NCBI GenBank assembly: GCA_017521025.1
Contig: JAFXEB010000002.1
Location: 1-64,000, forward strand
DNA length: 64,000 nucleotides
Reading direction: 5' to 3'
Source of the DNA: Clostridia bacterium
Lineage (GTDB): Bacteria > Bacillota > Clostridia > Oscillospirales > CAG-382
The notes below the pieces were generated by a model. It made no database searches. It was not told the origin of the DNA and worked only from the letters and a program-made list of their open reading frames with translations. Positions 59,151 through 64,000 of the stretch are shown piece after piece. Both the position numbers and the translations under genes were made by a program. Within the stretch, counting starts at the first letter, position 1. Each line of letters begins with the position of its first letter.

Positions 59151-59164
59151 GCAGTGATACAGTA

Positions 59165-59193
59165 TTGATTTGAGGAAAAACCTATGCTATAAT
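59165..59193 (+). promoter_or_regulatory. Promoter of the SGNH-dockerin gene
   Basis: TTGATT (59165-59170), 17 bases, TATAAT (59188-59193), with TGC before the -10 (extended -10). Confidence 0.8.
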
Positions 59194-59246
59194 CAAGTAA
59201 AATAAAACAGCAAAATATGATCCATTTTGGGAAAGGAACGGCTTTT

Positions 59247-60803
59247 ATGAAAAAGATTCTTGTAATGCTCCTTGCTTTCACCCTTGTTCTGTCAACGGTG
59301 TGCTTTGTAAAAGGCACAGAGGTAAAGGCGGCTAATGTGGAGACATACATAGGCGACCTTAAGCTGACTAAGATCAATGGCATCTGGAGTGACCCCACCA
59401 CTAATACTATGATACTGCTCACCCCCGGTCAAAGTCTTAACGCACTGTATTATGCAAGGCTCTGCGCCGTATATGACAGTGCGGCAGGCTGTTATGTGGT
59501 TACCGAAAAGATAGCCACCCATTGCTCAAGCTCAACCACCATTCCTACGGGGGGCATAGGGCTTGCCTTCAACTATGCGCCTATTTCGGGCAACAGCTAT
59601 TCCAACGCCTTTGCCAAGGCAAACTGGCTTGTATGGGATAAGATACGTGTGGGCGATAAGCTTACCCTGAGCGGCGTTGACCTTACAAACAAGACCCTTT
59701 CCGTAAGCGGCACATGGGCGTCGGCAAGCTTTGTTTCCAACGCTCTCGTAAAGGTCACTACCGTCCGTGACGATGCTGCACCCAAGACCCCCTTTACGGG
59801 TAAAAAGATAGTATGTATGGGCGACAGCGTTACCGTGGGCGGCGGCTGGACCGAGGCTATCAGCAATACCTTCAATACCGAGGTCATCAACAGCGGCTTC
59901 GGCGGCGATACCTCAACCAACTACTACAACTACCGCTACCAGACCCACGTTGCGGCTCATAATCCCGATATTGTTTTCGTTGAGTTCGGCATAAACGATG
60001 CCCTCACCTACAAGGGCACCGCCGCAGGCATCGAGACCTATAGAAACACCCTGCGCAATATCTATCAGAAGAATACCGCTATGGGCGCAACCACTATCTT
60101 TATGACCCCCAATAACATAAACATCTCTATGTATGACGGCTCCTCCTACAGCGCTTACGGCGGCTTGCAGGGCTATCTGGATGCCTTCCTTCAGGCTATG
60201 GAGGACGTAGCCAATGAGTACGGCTGTCACTTTATCAATATTTACGAGATGTGGCGCACCAACAACTATGCCCCTACATATCTTATCGACGGCACCCACC
60301 CCACCAGCTACGGCTATGCAAGGAATATCGAAAAGATACTGGCTTATCTTGAGGAGAATAAGTACGATATCTGCGGCGTGTCCGCCGACCCTACCGAGCT
60401 TACCGTTAAAAGCGGCAGCGGCATCTCTATTGAAGGCTCCCTGCTTACGGGCGTAGGTGAGAGCGTGAGCGTTGACAGCCTTAAGGCTCAGTTCAACGAG
60501 GATGCAGGCTATATCTCCGTAAGGAATGCCGGTGGCGCCGAGATAACAAGCGGTACCGTAGGCACTACCTTTACCGTAAACCTCGTGGTAGGCGGCTCTG
60601 TGATAAAGAGCTATAGCGTGGTAATAGCAGGTGACGTAACGGGTGACGGCGTAGTGTCCGGCGCAGACTATATACTTGTCAAAAGCGCTATCAGCGGCAC
60701 CGTCAGCCTTAACACCCCCTGCGTGAAGGCGGCAGACTTTGACGGCTCCGGCGACGTTTCCAGCTCCGACTATATGTATATAAGGACGTTGCTCTCAAAA
60801 TAA
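59247..60803 (+). CDS. Secreted SGNH-hydrolase esterase with C-terminal dockerin
   Basis: 518 residues from the ATG at 59247, which has AAAGGAA before it and starts a signal peptide. An N-terminal beta module (about 30-170) is followed by an SGNH/GDSL hydrolase domain. Its blocks are G-D-S (Ser194), G-F-G-G-D-T-S, E-F-G-I-N-D and D-G-T-H-P, so the catalytic Ser, Gly, Asn and His are present. A short beta module leads to a dockerin (G-D-V-T-G-D-G-V-V and D-F-D-G-S-G-D-V). It probably removes acetyl or other acyl groups from plant polysaccharides as part of a cohesin-bound complex. The exact ester is unknown. Confidence 0.93.
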   Translation: MKKILVMLLAFTLVLSTVCFVKGTEVKAANVETYIGDLKLTKINGIWSDPTTNTMILLTPGQSLNALYYARLCAVYDSAAGCYVVTEKIATHCSSSTTIPTGGIGLAFNYAPISGNSYSNAFAKANWLVWDKIRVGDKLTLSGVDLTNKTLSVSGTWASASFVSNALVKVTTVRDDAAPKTPFTGKKIVCMGDSVTVGGGWTEAISNTFNTEVINSGFGGDTSTNYYNYRYQTHVAAHNPDIVFVEFGINDALTYKGTAAGIETYRNTLRNIYQKNTAMGATTIFMTPNNINISMYDGSSYSAYGGLQGYLDAFLQAMEDVANEYGCHFINIYEMWRTNNYAPTYLIDGTHPTSYGYARNIEKILAYLEENKYDICGVSADPTELTVKSGSGISIEGSLLTGVGESVSVDSLKAQFNEDAGYISVRNAGGAEITSGTVGTTFTVNLVVGGSVIKSYSVVIAGDVTGDGVVSGADYILVKSAISGTVSLNTPCVKAADFDGSGDVSSSDYMYIRTLLSK

Positions 60804-60826
60804 GCCTTGATACACGGTTAATGCGC

Positions 60827-60856
60827 AAAAACGCCATTCTTCGGGATGGCGTTTTT
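60827..60856 (+). terminator. Terminator of the SGNH-dockerin gene
   Basis: AAAAACGCCAT pairs with ATGGCGTTTTT, loop TCTTCGGG, with a run of seven T. Confidence 0.93.
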
Positions 60857-60879
60857 TTATGCATTTGCCATTAAAAAAC

Positions 60880-60923
60880 TTGATTTTACCATTGATTTAG
60901 GAAGTATAATGTGGTAAAATCAA
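60880..60923 (+). promoter_or_regulatory. Promoter region of the glycan locus with a 12-bp perfect inverted repeat
   Basis: TTGATTTTACCA (60880-60891) and TGGTAAAATCAA (60912-60923) are perfect inverted repeats 20 bases apart, with arm centres 32 bp (about three helical turns) apart. A TATAAT (60905-60910) lies between them, and TTGATT in the left arm could act as -35 with 19-base spacing. This looks like a regulated promoter controlling the surface glycan genes, or a switchable element. Confidence 0.6.
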
Positions 60924-60981
60924 CTCAGAATGGGTAAGTTTAAGAAAAATGCATTAGCATCGTAAAGCAAGGTATGTAAAA

Positions 60982-62193
60982 ATGGAAATTAAGGCTTTTG
61001 AAAAGAAAATATATTTGTCCTCTCCCACCATGCACGGGGACGAGATGTTGTATATGAACAAGGCTTATGAGACTAACTGGATGTCTACCGTAGGCGAGAA
61101 TATAAATGCGGTCGAGGGCCTTATGTGTGATTACACGGGCACTGCCCATTCTGTCGCCCTCTCCAGCGGCACTGCTGCTCTCCATCTCGCTATGAAGCTG
61201 GCAGGCGTTAAGCGTGGGGACAGGGTCTTTTGCAGTGATATGACCTTTGCCGCAACGGTAAATCCCGTTGTGTATGAGGGCGGTATACCTATTTTTATCG
61301 ACAGCGAGCGTGATACGTGGAATATGGACCCCGTGGCTCTGGAAAAGGCATTCGAGCTTTATCCCGAGGTGAAGGTTGTGGTTGCCGTGAACCTTTACGG
61401 TACCCCTGCAAAGCTTGACGAGCTTTGCGCTGTTTGCGAAAAGCACGGTGCAGTGCTTGTGGAGGATGCAGCCGAGTCTCTCGGTGCCTCCTATAAGGGC
61501 AGGCAGACGGGCTCCTTCGGTACATATAACGTTATTTCCTTCAACGGCAACAAGATAATTACAGGCTCCTCAGGCGGTGTCTTGCTGTCTGATGACGGAG
61601 CCGCTATAGACAGTGCACGCAAATGGTCTACCCAGAGCAGAGAGGACGCCCCTTGGTATCAGCATACCGAGCTTGGCTACAACTACCGTATGAGCAATGT
61701 GGTCGCAGGCGTGGTAAGAGGACAAATGCCCTATATAGATAAGCATATCGCACAGAAAAAGGCGATATACGAGCGCTACAGAGAGGGACTAAAGGACCTG
61801 CCCGTGACTATGAATCCTTATGACGGCAACTTGTGTGAGCCTAATTTCTGGCTTTCCTGCCTTTTGATTGACGAGGCTGCAATGTGCCCCCAGCACAGGA
61901 CGGATACAGGCAGCACCTACACTCCCGAGAAGGGCAAGAGCTGTCCCGATATGATAATAGAGCGGCTGGCTAAGTATAATGCGGAGGCACGCCCTATATG
62001 GAAGCCTATGCACCTACAGCCCTTCTACAGCGATTGCGCCTTTGTCACAGCCAAGGGCGAGGGCAGAAATGCCGCAAATGTTGACACGGATATATTCACC
62101 AGGGGACTTTGTCTCCCCAGCGATAATAAAATGACTAAGGATGAGCAGGACATGGTTATAGAAATAATAAGATCCTGCTTCAGAGGTTATTGA
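60982..62193 (+). CDS. DegT/DnrJ-family aminotransferase (PglE-like)
   Basis: 403 residues of the sugar aminotransferase fold: S-S-G-T-A-A-L-H-L for cofactor phosphate, V-E-D-A-A-E-S-L-G, and the pyridoxal lysine in F-N-G-N-K-I-I-T. These enzymes aminate 4-keto sugars. With PglC- and PglD-like genes next, the likely reaction is UDP-4-keto-6-deoxy-GlcNAc to the 4-amino sugar, on the way to bacillosamine. No PglF-type dehydratase is in the visible part. The stop overlaps the next start (TGATG). Confidence 0.9.
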   Translation: MEIKAFEKKIYLSSPTMHGDEMLYMNKAYETNWMSTVGENINAVEGLMCDYTGTAHSVALSSGTAALHLAMKLAGVKRGDRVFCSDMTFAATVNPVVYEGGIPIFIDSERDTWNMDPVALEKAFELYPEVKVVVAVNLYGTPAKLDELCAVCEKHGAVLVEDAAESLGASYKGRQTGSFGTYNVISFNGNKIITGSSGGVLLSDDGAAIDSARKWSTQSREDAPWYQHTELGYNYRMSNVVAGVVRGQMPYIDKHIAQKKAIYERYREGLKDLPVTMNPYDGNLCEPNFWLSCLLIDEAAMCPQHRTDTGSTYTPEKGKSCPDMIIERLAKYNAEARPIWKPMHLQPFYSDCAFVTAKGEGRNAANVDTDIFTRGLCLPSDNKMTKDEQDMVIEIIRSCFRGY

Positions 62194-62837
62194 TGTATTC
62201 CGCTTTTATAAAAAGATTTCTTGATTTTTGCATTTCCCTTGTGGCTGTTGCAGTTCTGTCACCCGTGCTTCTGCTTTTGACGGTTGCAGGCGCAGTGGCT
62301 ATGGGCGGAAACCCCTTTTTCGTGCAGAAACGCCCGGGAAGGATACGGAAAAGCACGGGGGAGGAGAAAATATTCAGGCTGATAAAATTCCGCACAATGA
62401 ATAACCGTCGGGATAAGAACGGTGAGCTTTTGCCCGATGCTGAGCGCCTTAACCGCTACGGGCGAATATTGCGCTCTACGTCTCTGGATGAGTTGCCCGA
62501 GCTTATCAATATATTAAAGGGCGATATGTCCATAGTGGGGCCAAGACCGTTACTTGTTAAGTATCTGCCCTTGTACAGCAAGGAACAGCGCCGTCGGCAC
62601 CGGGTGCGCCCCGGCCTTACGGGACTTGCACAGATAAACGGGCGGAACGCTATTTCGTGGCAGCAGCGTTTTGCTTTGGATGTAAGATATGTTGACAGCG
62701 TAAGCTTTGCCACGGATATTAAAATAATCGTTGGAACTTTTTCTGCCGTGTTAAAGAGTAAGGGCATCAGCTCTGCTACCAACGTCACGATGGAGGAGTT
62801 CAGAGGCAACGAAACTGAAGAAAAGGTTTGTTTGTAG
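62193..62837 (+). CDS. Initiating sugar-phosphate transferase (PglC/WcaJ-like)
   Basis: 214 residues. One N-terminal membrane helix is followed by the bacterial sugar transferase domain: K-F-R-T-M, S-L-D-E-L-P-E-L-I-N, G-D-M-S-I-V-G-P-R-P-L and P-G-L-T-G-L-A-Q-I-N-G-R-N. It moves a sugar phosphate from UDP-sugar onto undecaprenyl phosphate and so starts the glycan. The ATG overlaps the aminotransferase stop, with AGAGG upstream. Confidence 0.94.
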   Translation: MYSAFIKRFLDFCISLVAVAVLSPVLLLLTVAGAVAMGGNPFFVQKRPGRIRKSTGEEKIFRLIKFRTMNNRRDKNGELLPDAERLNRYGRILRSTSLDELPELINILKGDMSIVGPRPLLVKYLPLYSKEQRRRHRVRPGLTGLAQINGRNAISWQQRFALDVRYVDSVSFATDIKIIVGTFSAVLKSKGISSATNVTMEEFRGNETEEKVCL

Positions 62838-62841
62838 ATCA

Positions 62842-63471
62842 ATGGACGTAAAGAAACAGCTTTTGATAATCGGTGCAGGCGGTCACGGGCGAGTGGTTGC
62901 CGATATTGCAAAACTCAGGGGCTATGAAAACGTAGGCTTTCTGGACGACCGTTCGGATGGCGGAGCGGTGGACGGATACCCCGTTTTGGGCGACACCAAC
63001 GCTTTTGAGGCGTATAAGGAAAACTGCGCTTTTATTGTAGCTATAGGTGACAACTGCGCAAGGCGTAGGCTGTACGAAAAGCTTCGCCTCGGCGGCGGGG
63101 AGACTGTTTCTCTTTGCCATCCCAATGCGGTGGTGGCAGAAGGAGTGCAGATAGGTAAGGGTACCGTTATTATGGCAGGCGCTGTAGTAAACACGGGCGC
63201 AAGCATAGGTAACGGCGTCATACTTAACACCTGTTGTTCCGTAGACCACGACTGCGTTGTCGGTGATTTCTGTCACGTTTCTGTTGGAGCTCACCTTGCG
63301 GGGACTGTAAATCTGGGTGAAAATGTCCTTGTAGGCGCAGGTGCTACCGTGATACAAAATGTGGACATTTGCGCCGATTGCGTTATAGGCGCAGGGGCGG
63401 TGGTTATAAAGGACGTAAAGGAAAGCGGAACATATCTGGGCGTTCCTGCCCTTTTGAAGACGAGGGGGTAG
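62842..63471 (+). CDS. PglD-like sugar O/N-acetyltransferase
   Basis: 209 residues. An N-terminal Rossmann-like part (L-I-I-G-A-G-G-H-G-R-V-V-A-D) is followed by a left-handed beta helix of hexapeptide repeats with V-D-H-D-C (the catalytic-type His region) and V-G-A-G-A-T-V. PglD acetylates the 4-amino group to give UDP-diNAc-bacillosamine. It lies 4 bases after the transferase gene. Confidence 0.92.
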   Translation: MDVKKQLLIIGAGGHGRVVADIAKLRGYENVGFLDDRSDGGAVDGYPVLGDTNAFEAYKENCAFIVAIGDNCARRRLYEKLRLGGGETVSLCHPNAVVAEGVQIGKGTVIMAGAVVNTGASIGNGVILNTCCSVDHDCVVGDFCHVSVGAHLAGTVNLGENVLVGAGATVIQNVDICADCVIGAGAVVIKDVKESGTYLGVPALLKTRG

Positions 63472-63483
63472 CGCAATAATAGA

Positions 63484-64000
63484 ATGAACGTATTGTTTTT
63501 GACTATCGGCAGGATAAACAGCTTGGATGACGGTACTATCTACTCCGACTTGCTTAAGGCTTTTGTGAAAAATGGGCACAGGGTTTTTGCGGTAAGCCCC
63601 AACGAGCGCCGCTACAAAGCAAAAACCGCTTTTTCCACCGACGGAGATTTTGGTCTGCTTAAGGTAAGGACGGGTAACCTGCAAAAATGTAATTTCATTG
63701 AAAAAGGCATAGCCACCTTGCTTGTGGAGCGACAGTATATAAGAGCCATAAAAAAGTATCTTTCAAACGTGGTTTTCGATTTGGTTATTTATTCTACTCC
63801 TCCCATTACCTTCGCTAATGCGGTAAATTACGTAAAAAAGCGTGATAACGCCAAAACTTATCTTTTGCTTAAGGATATATTCCCCCAAAACGCTGTCGAT
63901 ATCGGTGTATTGAAGAAGAACGGCATAAAGGGATTTTTATACCGTTATTTCAGAAAAAAAGAGAAAAAGCTATATGCTTTTTCTGACCGTATCGGCTGTA
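63484..64000 (+). CDS. Glycosyltransferase, N-terminal part (cut by the window end)
   Basis: An open frame from ATG 63484 runs to the window end (172 codons). The start M-N-V-L-F-L-T-I-G-R-I-N-S-L and the segments A-F-V-K-N-G-H-R-V-F-A-V-S-P and Y-L-L-L-K-D-I-F-P-Q-N-A-V-D fit the acceptor half of a GT-B, family 4-type glycosyltransferase (WbuB-like). It would add the second sugar to the lipid-linked bacillosamine. It lies 12 bases after the PglD-like gene, with a weak ribosome site. Confidence 0.8.
   Translation, partial: MNVLFLTIGRINSLDDGTIYSDLLKAFVKNGHRVFAVSPNERRYKAKTAFSTDGDFGLLKVRTGNLQKCNFIEKGIATLLVERQYIRAIKKYLSNVVFDLVIYSTPPITFANAVNYVKKRDNAKTYLLLKDIFPQNAVDIGVLKKNGIKGFLYRYFRKKEKKLYAFSDRIGC

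Overview
The window looks like a chromosome segment of an anaerobic, Gram-positive member of the Clostridia, probably an uncultured gut Ruminococcaceae/Oscillospiraceae-type organism. The evidence is dockerin modules on secreted proteins, a Trp-type T-box leader, strong AAGGAGG ribosome sites with sigma-A promoters (TTGACA-17-TATAAT), a PPTGD sorting signal, lipoprotein solute-binding proteins, LicABC choline metabolism, and oxygen-defence proteins typical of strict anaerobes. No rRNA, tRNA, CRISPR array or intact insertion sequence was recognised. Taxonomy is inferred; no database was searched.

Layout. 0-2 kb: end of a dockerin protein, then a lipoprotein with Ser-rich linkers, a cohesin-like domain and a CBM9-like domain. 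2-5 kb (minus): Crp/Fnr regulator, membrane metallophosphoesterase and AzlCD exporter, divergent from a ferredoxin and a flavodiiron-flavin reductase-rubredoxin fusion (5-7.5 kb). 7.7-8.7 kb: two small membrane proteins. 8.7-10.4 kb (minus): solitary trpB behind a Trp T-box. 10.4-13 kb and 31.2-33.8 kb (minus): two paralogous secreted dockerin proteins with InlB-type repeats. 13.1-14.7 kb: PutP-type symporter.

14.9-29.9 kb holds the most unusual content: four co-directional genes totalling about 15 kb behind one promoter with an operator-like inverted repeat. They encode a surface-anchored von Willebrand A protein, a 1,320-residue FtsZ/tubulin-superfamily GTPase homologue, a coiled-coil membrane protein, and a 1,737-residue membrane protein. 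The last combines an apparently ATPase-dead MrfA/YprA-like helicase, a DUF1998-like region, a zinc knuckle and an intact transglutaminase triad. I infer a cytoskeletal/membrane apparatus that links cytoplasmic filaments to an extracellular sensor or adhesin.

30-31.2 kb: a small phosphoesterase and a P-loop ATPase. 34-37.3 kb (minus): GH31 glycosidase and a radical SAM protein. 37.6-45.2 kb: licC-licA-licB, a CPBP protease, a CDP-glycerol phosphotransferase-like protein and a YidC-phosphatase fusion, together suggesting a phosphocholine-modified teichoic acid locus. 45.3-47.5 kb (minus): sortase-anchored 5'-nucleotidase and a GNAT. 47.7-52.2 kb: YdjGHI-like membrane-stress operon and an esterase. 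52.4-54.7 kb: amino-acid ABC transporter. 54.8-56.6 kb: YjbR-like protein and MATE transporter. 56.6-57.7 kb: about 1 kb without genes, with strong RNA-structure signals. 57.7-60.8 kb: FucO-type dehydrogenase, a dockerin-gene remnant and an SGNH-dockerin esterase. 60.9-64 kb: start of a bacillosamine-type glycan locus (PglE-, PglC- and PglD-like, plus a glycosyltransferase cut by the window end).
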